Source of the DNA: an uncultured Pelagibacteraceae bacterium
GTDB taxonomy: Bacteria > Pseudomonadota > Alphaproteobacteria > Pelagibacterales > Pelagibacteraceae
Reading direction: 5' to 3'
Length of the DNA stretch: 64,000 bases
Assembly (NCBI GenBank): GCA_902566945.1
Contig: CACFKZ010000001.1
Location: 124,001 to 188,000, forward strand
Position 1 is the first letter of the stretch, and each line of letters opens with the position of its first letter. The notes beneath the pieces are model-generated. The model was not told where the DNA came from. It searched no databases and was given only the letters and a program-made list of their open reading frames with translations. Made by a program: the position numbers and the translations under genes. Of this stretch, positions 1 to 7,861 are shown piece by piece.

Positions 1-328
1 ATCCAGCAGGTATAAATAGGCCTATAGCGTTTTTTTTAGATAAAACTATCTTAAATAATTTACCAAATGTTTTTGAATTTTTTCTAAGATCAATTACTAC
101 ATCAAGAATTTTACCTTTCACGACGTTAACGTATTTAGATTGCTTGAACTTGGATTGAAAATGGAAACCCCTTAGAACATTTTTTTTTGAAGTAGTACAA
201 TATTCAAATATGAAATTTTTATTTAAAATTTTTTTATTGAATGTTTCTCTTAAATTTCCTCGATTATCAAAGTTATTTTTTTGTTTGATTATTAGTAAAC
301 CTTTTATACTCGTTTTTTTTATAATCAT
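1..328 (-). CDS. rfbC: dTDP-4-dehydrorhamnose 3,5-epimerase, partial (C-terminus off the left edge)
   Basis: Reading from an ATG at 328 towards the window edge gives about 109 in-frame codons without a stop. The translation carries the RmlC hallmark LRGFHFQ around residue 55, where the His is the conserved catalytic base, and later a short stretch ending FIPAG typical of the cupin core. RmlC epimerises C3 and C5 of dTDP-4-keto-6-deoxyglucose on the way to dTDP-L-rhamnose. The start lies 2 nt after the stop of the upstream reductase gene, so it is the last visible member of an rfbB-rfbA-rfbD-rfbC operon. The C-terminal part, including the second active-site half, lies outside the window. Confidence 0.88.
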   Translation of the reverse strand, partial: MIIKKTSIKGLLIIKQKNNFDNRGNLRETFNKKILNKNFIFEYCTTSKKNVLRGFHFQSKFKQSKYVNVVKGKILDVVIDLRKNSKTFGKLFKIVLSKKNAIGLFIPAG

Positions 329-330
329 TT

Positions 331-1023
331 TTAAATAATTTTTTTTATTTTACTTAAGTTCATATCTATTCTTTTTGGAAATTCACCTTTTGAATAAATT
401 TTTTTAATCTTTTTATTATATTTTTTTGCAAAATTATAAATAGTTTGACTCGGTCCACCTAAATTTATTACCCCTTTTTTGTCGATTATTTTTAAAATCA
501 ATTTTGCAGCATCCTCTTGAAATATAAAGTTAAGTTTTACATTTGCATAAGCTTTCTTATGTATAAAAGGCTTTTCAGTCATACATACTCTTATTATAAG
601 TGAGTTTTTGTACATTTGGACTGAACATTCACCACCTAGTTTTGACCAAGAATAATTATTCCAAGGTTTTACTGGATCAGTTTCTTTATAATTTCCCTTA
701 GTACCTTGATAAACGTAGCTGGATGATAAATAAATCATTTTGATACCAAGTTTTGATACCTCATTCACAACATTTGCAGTACCGACGATGTTTAGATTAA
801 TACTTTTTGAGATGTTTTTTTCATGAACTTCCATAGGTCTTGAAAGTCCAGCTAAATGTAGGACATAATTTGGCTTAAATTTTTTTAAGTTTTTTTTAAT
901 TGAAGTCGCAGAGAGAATATTTAATTCTTTTTTATTTCTAAAAATAAATTTGTGTTTAGTATTTAATTTCTTAAAAATCTTACCAAATCGACTGTCAGAT
1001 CCTGTGACTAAAATTTTTACCAT
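331..1023 (-). CDS. rfbD: RmlD-like dTDP-4-dehydrorhamnose reductase (short SDR)
   Basis: A 230-aa extended-SDR-type protein with an N-terminal Rossmann strand (MVKILVTGS) and a YSWSK catalytic Tyr-x-x-x-Lys motif near residue 124, preceded by a YLSSSYVYQG segment. It sits between rfbA and rfbC, so reduction of dTDP-4-keto-L-rhamnose to dTDP-L-rhamnose is the likely role. Two oddities: it is about 60 aa shorter than usual RmlD, and the nucleotide-binding loop reads TGSDSRFGK, so the middle Gly of GxxGxxG is Ser. Its start overlaps the rfbA stop by one base (TAATG). It could be another SDR acting on a related dTDP-sugar; the assignment leans on context. Confidence 0.72.
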   Translation of the reverse strand: MVKILVTGSDSRFGKIFKKLNTKHKFIFRNKKELNILSATSIKKNLKKFKPNYVLHLAGLSRPMEVHEKNISKSINLNIVGTANVVNEVSKLGIKMIYLSSSYVYQGTKGNYKETDPVKPWNNYSWSKLGGECSVQMYKNSLIIRVCMTEKPFIHKKAYANVKLNFIFQEDAAKLILKIIDKKGVINLGGPSQTIYNFAKKYNKKIKKIYSKGEFPKRIDMNLSKIKKII

Positions 1024-1892
1024 TAATTTATTAAAGTTTTTAGATATTTTGAATAATCACAATTACCGTAAAAATTAATTGAACTTTTTATTTCATTTTT
1101 AGAAATCCAACCATTATTAAATGCAATCTCTTCAAGACATGCAATTTTTAAACCCTGTCTATTTTCAATAGTTGAGATAAAATTTGATGCATCATAATAA
1201 TCTTTGACATTACCTGTATCTAACCATGCGCCCCCTCTACCTATAAATTCAGCCTTTAAATTATTCTTTTTTTTGTAAATATTTAAAAGGTCAATAATTT
1301 CTAATTCACCTCTCTTTGAAGCTTTTAATTTTTTAGAAAATTCTACTACTTTATTATCAAAAAAATAAATACCAGTTACTGCTAAATTTGATTTCGGTTT
1401 ATTCGGTTTTTCTAATAATTTTAGTATCTTTTTTTTCTTATTTAAATATGCCACTCCATATCTCTGAGGATTTTTTACTGGATGGAGAAAAATTCTTGCA
1501 CCTTTTGAAAAAATTAAATTTTTCTTTAGATTTTTTGTTAAACTTTGACCATAAAAAAAATTATCTCCTAAAACTAAAGCTACATTATCTTTTTCTATAA
1601 ATTTTTTTCCAATAATAAATGCATCCGGAAGACCTCTTGGTTTTTTTTGTTCTGCATATTGTATTTTTATTCCAAGATTATTTTTTTCAGGTAAGATTTT
1701 CCTAAAAGTATTTAACTGACCTTTATTAACAATTATTAGAATATTCTTGATATTGGCTAACATTAAAATTGATAGAGGGTAAAATATCAAGGGTTTGTCG
1801 TACAATGGAAGCAATTGTTTGTTAACAGCTTTGGTAATGGGACTCATTCTTTGTCCTAGACCACCGGCTAAAATTATTCCTTTTTTAATCAT
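1023..1892 (-). CDS. rfbA: glucose-1-phosphate thymidylyltransferase
   Basis: A 289-aa nucleotidyltransferase of normal RmlA length. The N-terminal GGLGQRMSPIT loop is the nucleotide-binding GGxGxRxxPxT signature, LGDNFFYG near residue 108 is the metal/nucleotide motif, and VTGIYFFD and WLDTG segments follow in the family order. It makes dTDP-glucose from dTTP and glucose 1-phosphate, the first step towards dTDP-rhamnose. The start overlaps the rfbB stop by 4 nt and its stop shares a base with the rfbD start, so the three genes are translationally coupled on the minus strand. Confidence 0.94.
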   Translation of the reverse strand: MIKKGIILAGGLGQRMSPITKAVNKQLLPLYDKPLIFYPLSILMLANIKNILIIVNKGQLNTFRKILPEKNNLGIKIQYAEQKKPRGLPDAFIIGKKFIEKDNVALVLGDNFFYGQSLTKNLKKNLIFSKGARIFLHPVKNPQRYGVAYLNKKKKILKLLEKPNKPKSNLAVTGIYFFDNKVVEFSKKLKASKRGELEIIDLLNIYKKKNNLKAEFIGRGGAWLDTGNVKDYYDASNFISTIENRQGLKIACLEEIAFNNGWISKNEIKSSINFYGNCDYSKYLKTLIN

Positions 1893-2914
1893 AATTTTAA
1901 GCCCAGCCTTTTAAAAAATATTTTCTTTGAAAAATAGTTAAAAAATTTAGTATTATTTAAATACCAATCTACGGTATCCTCTAAACCTTTGTTAAATGTT
2001 TTTTTTGGCTTCCATTTTAATTTTTTTTTAATTTTGAATGAATTTAAAGAATACTTTAAATCATGCCCAGGTCTATCTTTCACAAATCTAATTTTCACTT
2101 TTTTTCCTATTGAAATTTTTTTCTTTTTTACAATTTTTATTAAAAGTTTGGTTAAATTAAGATTTTTTATATTGTTATTGGTTCCAATGTTATAACTTTC
2201 ACCATTTCTCCCTTTTTTATAAATTAAAAATAAACCTTCACAATGATCCTCTACATGTATCCACTCTCTCAAGTTGAGACCCTTGCCATAGATTGGCAGG
2301 GGAAGATTTTTCAAAATATTAAATATTAAAGTTGGAATTAGTTTTTCAGGGTATTGCCCAGGGCCATAATTATTACAACAGTTGGAAATCACAGATTTAA
2401 TACCAAAGGTTCTCGAATAAGATTTTACCAAATGATCAGCTCCAGCTTTACTCGCAGCGTAAGGGGAGCTTGGGCGGTATTGACTGCCTTCATCTGACCT
2501 TTCATTCTTTTTTAGATCGCCATAAACTTCATCAGTTGATACATGAATAAGCTTAATATCTCTCTTGTATCTTTTTTTATAAATCCTTATTTGTTCTAAA
2601 ATATTAAAAGTACCTAGAATATTTGAACTTATGAAGTCTTTTGGTCTATCAATAGATCTGTCAACATGAGTTTCAGCAGCAAGATTAAAAATCGCATCTG
2701 GTTTATACTTTTTAAATATAGTTAAAATTTTTTTATTATTAATATCAAGTCTGAAAAACTTATATCTTTTTTTATTAATATCTTTTAATAGATATGAATT
2801 CTTAGAATATTTATTATGATCAATATTAATTACAAAATATTTTTTTTTTAGTAAAAAAATAATTAAGTTACTGCCAATAAAACCATTTCCGCCTGTAACA
2901 ATAACTTTTTTCAT
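1889..2914 (-). CDS. rfbB: dTDP-glucose 4,6-dehydratase
   Basis: A 341-aa extended SDR. It opens with the NAD-binding TGGNGFIGSN, has AAETHVDRSID around residue 80, the STDEVYG active-site stretch near 125 and the YAASK catalytic motif near 152, followed by NNYGPGQYPEKLIP, all typical of RmlB. It converts dTDP-glucose to dTDP-4-keto-6-deoxyglucose. It is the first gene of the minus-strand dTDP-rhamnose operon; its start faces the divergent glycosyltransferase gene across 83 bp. Length and motif order are normal. Confidence 0.95.
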   Translation of the reverse strand: MKKVIVTGGNGFIGSNLIIFLLKKKYFVINIDHNKYSKNSYLLKDINKKRYKFFRLDINNKKILTIFKKYKPDAIFNLAAETHVDRSIDRPKDFISSNILGTFNILEQIRIYKKRYKRDIKLIHVSTDEVYGDLKKNERSDEGSQYRPSSPYAASKAGADHLVKSYSRTFGIKSVISNCCNNYGPGQYPEKLIPTLIFNILKNLPLPIYGKGLNLREWIHVEDHCEGLFLIYKKGRNGESYNIGTNNNIKNLNLTKLLIKIVKKKKISIGKKVKIRFVKDRPGHDLKYSLNSFKIKKKLKWKPKKTFNKGLEDTVDWYLNNTKFFNYFSKKIFFKRLGLKL

Positions 2915-2997
2915 TTAAAATTTCATTAAAAGAGACATTTTTTAATATATAATGTAATAGGACAGATAGTTATTTAAATCAATAAGTTTAAAATAAA

Positions 2998-3840
2998 ATG
3001 GATAATGAAAAAATCACAGTAGTAATTAACACTTTTAAAAGTGAAGATAAGATTAAAGCTTGCTTAAACTCAATAGACCCTAACTTTAAAGTAATAGTAG
3101 TTGAAAATTCGAAAAATAATAAATTTAAAGAAATGTTAGAAATGAATTACCCAAATGTAAAATGTTTTTTAACTGGTGAAAATCTTGGCTATGCGAAAGG
3201 AAATAATTTTGGGCTAGCAAAAGTTAATACTCAATATGCTTTAATTTTAAATCCTGATGCAATATTACATCCTAAAACTTTAAACAATTTTCTCAATTCT
3301 ACAAAAAAATTTCCTAATTTTGCAATTATGGGACCATCAAAACAAGATGAATATAGCACAAGCGATAAAAATAAAAACAAAGATGATATTTTTGAAGTAG
3401 AGAAAGTAAAAGGTTTCGCTATGTTTTTAAATCTTTATCAATTTAAAGACATTGGTTTTTTTGATGAAAATTTTTTTATTTATTTAGAAGAAATTGATTT
3501 ATGTAAAAGGTTAAAAAGTAAAGGAAAAACAATTTACTTGAATAAAAATTTAGAAATTAATCATATAGGTGGAAGTTCACATAACCAATCAATAAACTTA
3601 GAAATGGAGTTATCGCGAAACTGGCATTGGATGTGGTCTACATTTTATTTTAACAAAAAACATCATGGATATTTTATTGCTTTAATTAAAATACTTGGAA
3701 AGTTTTTTTCTTCAGTCATTAAAATGTTTTATTATTCTTTAATTTTTAATAAAAGAATGAGAAAAATTTATTTTCAACGTTTCTCAGGTTTATTTAATTC
3801 AATCTCAGGAAAAAAATCGTGGTATAGACCACAAATATAA
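2998..3840 (+). CDS. family 2 glycosyltransferase (rhamnosyltransferase-like)
   Basis: A 280-aa GT-A fold transferase. The N-terminal VVINTFKSEDKIKACL is the nucleotide-sugar binding start of GT2, LNPDA near residue 85 is the metal-binding DxD equivalent, and FFDENFFIYLEEIDLCKR near 155 carries the catalytic acidic cluster seen in WbbL-type rhamnosyltransferases. The C-terminus has a hydrophobic segment (about residues 225-250) that may associate with the membrane. Being divergent from dTDP-rhamnose genes fits transfer of rhamnose or a related sugar to a surface glycan, but donor and acceptor cannot be read from the sequence. No clear ribosome binding site precedes the ATG. Confidence 0.82.
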   Translation: MDNEKITVVINTFKSEDKIKACLNSIDPNFKVIVVENSKNNKFKEMLEMNYPNVKCFLTGENLGYAKGNNFGLAKVNTQYALILNPDAILHPKTLNNFLNSTKKFPNFAIMGPSKQDEYSTSDKNKNKDDIFEVEKVKGFAMFLNLYQFKDIGFFDENFFIYLEEIDLCKRLKSKGKTIYLNKNLEINHIGGSSHNQSINLEMELSRNWHWMWSTFYFNKKHHGYFIALIKILGKFFSSVIKMFYYSLIFNKRMRKIYFQRFSGLFNSISGKKSWYRPQI

Positions 3841-3878
3841 ATAATTGATAAATATAGCATTTTATATATAAAAACTTT

Positions 3879-4895
3879 ATGTCCTCAAAAAGTAGAAAAG
3901 TTTTAGTAACTGGAGTTGCTGGATTTTTAGGATCTCATTTAGCTGAAAAGTTAGTAAAGTTAGGCCACGAGGTAGTTGGTATAGACAATATGTTAGGTGG
4001 ATATGAAGACAATGTTCCAAAGAAAATTAAGTTTCATAATATTGATTGTTGTGATTTTGAAAAAGTTAAGCTTTTAATGAAAGATATTGAAGTTGTTTAT
4101 CATTGTGCAGCAACAGCTCATGAAGGTTTATCAGTATTTTCACCTTACGAAATTACAAAAAATAATTATCTTGCTTCGGTCTCAATTTTTTCTGCAGCTG
4201 TAAATGAAAAGGTAAAAAGAATAATTTTTTGTTCTTCCATGGCAAGGTACGGAGATCAAAATGCTCCTTTTACTGAGTCCATGAAACCAAAACCTGTAGA
4301 TCCTTACGCTATTTCAAAAGTTGCCTCTGAAGAAGTTTTAAAAAATATTTGTGATTTAAATGGAATTGAATGGGTAATTGCCATACCTCATAACATTATT
4401 GGACCTAGACAAAAATATGATGATCCTTTTAGAAACGTTGTTTCAATAATGATCAATAGAATGTTACAGGGCAAAGCTCCAATAATTTATGGTGATGGAA
4501 ATCAAACTAGATGTTTTTCTTATATTGACGATTGTTTAAGTTGCTTGATACCAATGCTCGATCAAAAAAATTTAAATAAAGAAATAATTAATATTGGTCC
4601 AGATGAGGAATTTGTTACGATAAATAAAATCTCGGAGATCTGTTCAAATATTACAGGGGTTAATTTAAATCCTATATATAAAAAAGATAGACCGAAAGAA
4701 GTAAAACATGCCACTTGTTCAGCTGATAAAGCAAGATCATTATTAAATTATAAAACAAAAGTAAATTTAAGGGACGGAATTCAAAAAACATTTGAGTATA
4801 TTAAGAAAAGAGGAACTCGACCTTTTGATTACAATATAAATATTGAAATCAATAATGAGCTAACACCATCAACTTGGAAAAATAAAGAAATTTAA
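3879..4895 (+). CDS. NAD-dependent nucleotide-sugar epimerase/dehydratase
   Basis: A 338-aa extended SDR with the Rossmann motif TGVAGFLGSH near the N-terminus, the catalytic YAISK motif near residue 147, and a C-terminal substrate domain with the GDGNQTRCFSYIDD segment typical of GalE/WcaG-type nucleotide-sugar enzymes. It probably epimerises or dehydrates a UDP- or GDP-sugar for surface polysaccharide. It follows the GT2 gene by 38 bp on the same strand, suggesting co-transcription. Its last 4 bases overlap the end of the convergent apt gene. The exact sugar substrate is undetermined. Confidence 0.8.
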   Translation: MSSKSRKVLVTGVAGFLGSHLAEKLVKLGHEVVGIDNMLGGYEDNVPKKIKFHNIDCCDFEKVKLLMKDIEVVYHCAATAHEGLSVFSPYEITKNNYLASVSIFSAAVNEKVKRIIFCSSMARYGDQNAPFTESMKPKPVDPYAISKVASEEVLKNICDLNGIEWVIAIPHNIIGPRQKYDDPFRNVVSIMINRMLQGKAPIIYGDGNQTRCFSYIDDCLSCLIPMLDQKNLNKEIINIGPDEEFVTINKISEICSNITGVNLNPIYKKDRPKEVKHATCSADKARSLLNYKTKVNLRDGIQKTFEYIKKRGTRPFDYNINIEINNELTPSTWKNKEI

Positions 4896-5419
4896 TGGCC
4901 GGGAAATTCAACTAAACTTTTTGTAAAATAGCCTTTATTTTTCAAAAGATTATTTCCAGGTAAATCAAAAAGATTAATAACAAAAATAAAACCAGCAACC
5001 TTACCACCAGAAATTTCTACTAATTTAGCTGCTGCTTCTGCTGTCCCGCCCGTAGCTATTAAGTCGTCAATAATTAAAATTTTTTCATTTTTTTGTATAG
5101 AGTCTTTATGGACTTCAATAGTTGCTTTTCCATACTCAAGCTCGAAATCGATTGAATGAGTAGCGGAAGGAAGTTTATTTTTTTTTCTTAAAAGAATAAA
5201 AGGTTTATTTAGTACATAGGAAACTGTTGATGCAAAGACAAAACCTCTCGACTCAATTGCAGCAACTTTATCAAAATTAATTTTTCTGGATATTTCTATT
5301 ATTTTATCGTTTGTGTATTTAAATGCATCTGCATCTTTTATCAAAGTGGTTATATCTCTAAACAAAATTCCCTTTTTAGGATAATCTTTAATTGATCTAA
5401 TATGTTTTTTTAAATCCAT
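4892..5419 (-). CDS. apt: adenine phosphoribosyltransferase
   Basis: A 175-aa type I phosphoribosyltransferase of usual Apt length. Visible motifs are GILFRDITTL near residue 17 (adenine pocket), the ESRGFVFA segment near 57 and the PRPP-binding loop LIIDDLIATGGTA near 120. It converts adenine plus PRPP to AMP. Its divergent neighbour is mtnP, whose reaction releases adenine from methylthioadenosine, so Apt is well placed to recover that adenine. The 44-bp region between the two starts contains an inverted repeat. The protein is complete. Confidence 0.93.
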   Translation of the reverse strand: MDLKKHIRSIKDYPKKGILFRDITTLIKDADAFKYTNDKIIEISRKINFDKVAAIESRGFVFASTVSYVLNKPFILLRKKNKLPSATHSIDFELEYGKATIEVHKDSIQKNEKILIIDDLIATGGTAEAAAKLVEISGGKVAGFIFVINLFDLPGNNLLKNKGYFTKSLVEFPGH

Positions 5420-5422
5420 AAT

Positions 5423-5449
5423 TATGCTTCAAGTTCTAACAAAAAAGCA
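5423..5449. promoter_or_regulatory. inverted repeat in the apt/mtnP divergent promoter region
   Basis: Arms ATGCTT (5423-5428) and AAGCAT (5444-5449) are perfect reverse complements separated by 15 nt. They occupy the middle of the 44-bp gap between two divergent start codons. A shared operator or overlapping promoters would fit the position; the arms are short and the match could be chance. Confidence 0.3.
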
Positions 5450-5463
5450 TTAATAATTAAATA

Positions 5464-6339
5464 ATGAAAAAAAGAAAACTCGGGATAATTGGAGGAAGTG
5501 GTCTCTATAAAATGGAGGGTTTTGAAAAAACAAAATGGAAAAAAATTAATACTCCTTGGGGAAAACCATCAGACGAAATTTTAATAGCAAGTTTTGGAAA
5601 AGAAGAAATTTGTTTTATCCCTAGACATTCTCGAGGCCATAAAATTAACCCAACAAATATCAATTTTAGAGCAAACATAGATGCAATGAAACAGTTGGGA
5701 GTTACAGATATTATTTCAGTATCAGCTGTTGGGTCACTTAAAGAAAATTTAGAACCTGGAAAATTTGTAATAGTTGACCAATTTATTGATAGAACATTTT
5801 CAAGATTAAAAACTTTTTTTGATGAAGAAATAGTTGCACATGTCTCAATGGCAAAACCTACTAGTTCAGGACTTTCTAATTGTTGTGAGGCTGCATTGAA
5901 GAAGTTAAATATTAATTATCAATTTGGAGGTACATATGTTGTAATGGAGGGACCTCAATTTTCTACATTAGCTGAGTCAAATTTATATAGATCTTGGGGG
6001 GCTGACGTAATAGGCATGACAAATATGCCTGAAGCTAAATTAGCTAGAGAAGCGGAAATTAGATACAGTACAGTTGCAATGGTAACAGACTACGATTGCT
6101 GGCATCCTGATCATGATGAAGTTGATGTAAGCATGGTAGTTCAAACATTAATGAAAAATGCAGCTAATGCACAAAATATGATCAAAGAAATAATAAAAAC
6201 ATTTAAAAACTATTCGGTAGAGAGTGATCCTGCAAATGACTGTTTAGATGTTGCTATAATTACTGATCCAAAATTAAGAACAAAAAAAACAATAAAAAAA
6301 TTAAAAAATATAGCCGGAAGAGTTTTGAATAAGAAATAA
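5464..6339 (+). CDS. mtnP: S-methyl-5'-thioadenosine phosphorylase
   Basis: A 291-aa member of the trimeric nucleoside phosphorylase family. GIIGGSGLY at the N-terminus and PRHSRGH near residue 57 form the phosphate site, VMEGPQFSTLAES near 162 and TNMPEAKLAREAE near 193 form the ribose/base pocket, and TDYDCWHPD near 220 has the Asp pair that marks methylthioadenosine phosphorylase over guanosine-type PNP. It cleaves methylthioadenosine, the by-product of spermidine synthesis, to adenine and methylthioribose 1-phosphate. It is the first gene of a tight operon running through the SpeD-SpeE fusion. Confidence 0.93.
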   Translation: MKKRKLGIIGGSGLYKMEGFEKTKWKKINTPWGKPSDEILIASFGKEEICFIPRHSRGHKINPTNINFRANIDAMKQLGVTDIISVSAVGSLKENLEPGKFVIVDQFIDRTFSRLKTFFDEEIVAHVSMAKPTSSGLSNCCEAALKKLNINYQFGGTYVVMEGPQFSTLAESNLYRSWGADVIGMTNMPEAKLAREAEIRYSTVAMVTDYDCWHPDHDEVDVSMVVQTLMKNAANAQNMIKEIIKTFKNYSVESDPANDCLDVAIITDPKLRTKKTIKKLKNIAGRVLNKK

Positions 6340-6344
6340 TCTTA

Positions 6345-6791
6345 ATGCCAACTTATACAGTCAAATATTCAAATATTAATCTCTCACAAAAACAAAAAAA
6401 TTCAATTGCGAGTGATATAACAAATACTCATAGTAAATTTACTGGCGCTGATACCTTTTTTGCTCAAGTAATATTTCAAAAAAATCAAAAAAAATCTCAT
6501 TTTATGGGAGGCAAATTAGTAAAAACTAAAGAAATTTTCTTAAACGGACAGATAAGAGCTGGACGAACATCAAGAGTTAAAAAACAATTAATTTTAGGTT
6601 TAAGAAAAATTTTGATTAAGAATACAAAATTGCAAAGTGATTTTGTTTGGGTTTACTTAGAAGATTTATTACCAGATCAAATGATTGAGTACGGAGAAGT
6701 TTTGCCTAAATCAGGAGAAGAAAAAAAATGGTTTAATTCTTTATCACCAAGATTAAGAAAAAGGTTAAAAAAAATGGAAAAAAGTAAGTGA
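6345..6791 (+). CDS. tautomerase-superfamily protein, cis-3-chloroacrylate dehalogenase (cis-CaaD/Cg10062) type
   Basis: A 148-aa protein beginning MPTY, so Met removal exposes the Pro1 base of the tautomerase superfamily. Numbering from that Pro, the protein has His28, Arg70, Arg73, Tyr103 and Glu114, exactly the six catalytic positions known for cis-CaaD and its homologue Cg10062. The length matches those enzymes rather than the 60-aa 4-OT subunits, and the C-terminal stretch around DQMIEYGEVLP and EKKWFNSL also resembles them. Known members hydrate haloacrylates or acetylenic acids to malonate semialdehyde; the native substrate here is unknown. It lies 5 bp after mtnP and its stop overlaps the mtnA start by 4 nt, which suggests a role in methylthioadenosine metabolism. 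Confidence 0.85.
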   Translation: MPTYTVKYSNINLSQKQKNSIASDITNTHSKFTGADTFFAQVIFQKNQKKSHFMGGKLVKTKEIFLNGQIRAGRTSRVKKQLILGLRKILIKNTKLQSDFVWVYLEDLLPDQMIEYGEVLPKSGEEKKWFNSLSPRLRKRLKKMEKSK

Positions 6792-7861
6792 GAATAAAGG
6801 GAAAATCGTACAAAACTATTTGGTTTGATAACAATTTAGTGAAAATCATTGATCAAACAAAACTTCCTCATCAGTTTATCATTAAAGATTTGAAAACTGT
6901 AAAAGATGCAATCAATGCAATAAAAACAATGGAGGTGAGAGGCGCTCCATTAATCGGTGCAACAGCTGCTTATGGTTTAGTTTTGTCTATAATCGAGAAT
7001 AATGATTTATCTTTCCTGAAGAAATCTTGCGAAGAGTTAATTTCATCTAGACCCACTGCAATTAATCTTAAGTGGGCAGTAGACAGAATGATGAAAAAGC
7101 TGTCTGGCGTTAACGATAAAAAAGATGTCTTAAAAACAGCTCTAAGTGAAGCAAAGGCAATTACAGAAGAGGATGAAGAATTTTGTAAAAATATCGGTTT
7201 GAATGGTCTTAAAATTATTGAAGAAATTGCTAATAAAAAAAAAGATACAGTAAATATTTTAACCCATTGTAATGCAGGATGGTTAGCCACTATAAACTGG
7301 GGGACTGCTACATCACCAATATACCATGCCCATCAAAAAGGAATAAAACTTCATGTTTGGGTTGACGAAACAAGACCAAGAAATCAAGGGGCAAATCTGA
7401 CCTCCTATGAATTGAATGAAGAAGGAATTTCAAACACAGTTATAACTGATAACGCAGGTGGTATTTTAATGCAAAGAGGGCAAGTAGACATGTGCATTGT
7501 AGGAACTGACAGAACTTTATCTAACGGAGATGTTTGTAATAAAATCGGAACTTACTTAAAGGCTTTATCTGCAAAAGATAATAATATTCCTTTTTATGTT
7601 GCTTTACCAAGTTCAACGATAGACTGGAGCATTAAAGATCATAAAAAAATTCCGATCGAAGAAAGAAATTCAGAGGAACTATCATATGTTGAGGGAATAG
7701 ATGAAAATAATGAAATTAAAAGGGTAAGGATTTACCCACAAAAAAGTAGATCATTAAACTTAGCCTTTGATGTTACGCCTGCTAAACTAGTTACTAGTTT
7801 AATAACTGAAAAAGGGATATGCGAAGCATCAGAAAAAGGGTTAAAAGGTTTATTCAAGTGA
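6788..7861 (+). CDS. mtnA: S-methyl-5-thioribose-1-phosphate isomerase
   Basis: A 357-aa eIF2B-related isomerase. MEVRGAPLIGATAAYG near residue 49 is the family signature, THCNAGWLAT near 160 carries the catalytic Cys, and GTDRTLSNGDVCNKIGTY near 240 carries the catalytic Asp. It converts methylthioribose 1-phosphate to methylthioribulose 1-phosphate. The start codon is GTG, overlapping the preceding TGA stop as GTGA, so it is translationally coupled to the tautomerase gene. Length is normal for the family. Confidence 0.93.
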   Translation: MRIKGKSYKTIWFDNNLVKIIDQTKLPHQFIIKDLKTVKDAINAIKTMEVRGAPLIGATAAYGLVLSIIENNDLSFLKKSCEELISSRPTAINLKWAVDRMMKKLSGVNDKKDVLKTALSEAKAITEEDEEFCKNIGLNGLKIIEEIANKKKDTVNILTHCNAGWLATINWGTATSPIYHAHQKGIKLHVWVDETRPRNQGANLTSYELNEEGISNTVITDNAGGILMQRGQVDMCIVGTDRTLSNGDVCNKIGTYLKALSAKDNNIPFYVALPSSTIDWSIKDHKKIPIEERNSEELSYVEGIDENNEIKRVRIYPQKSRSLNLAFDVTPAKLVTSLITEKGICEASEKGLKGLFK

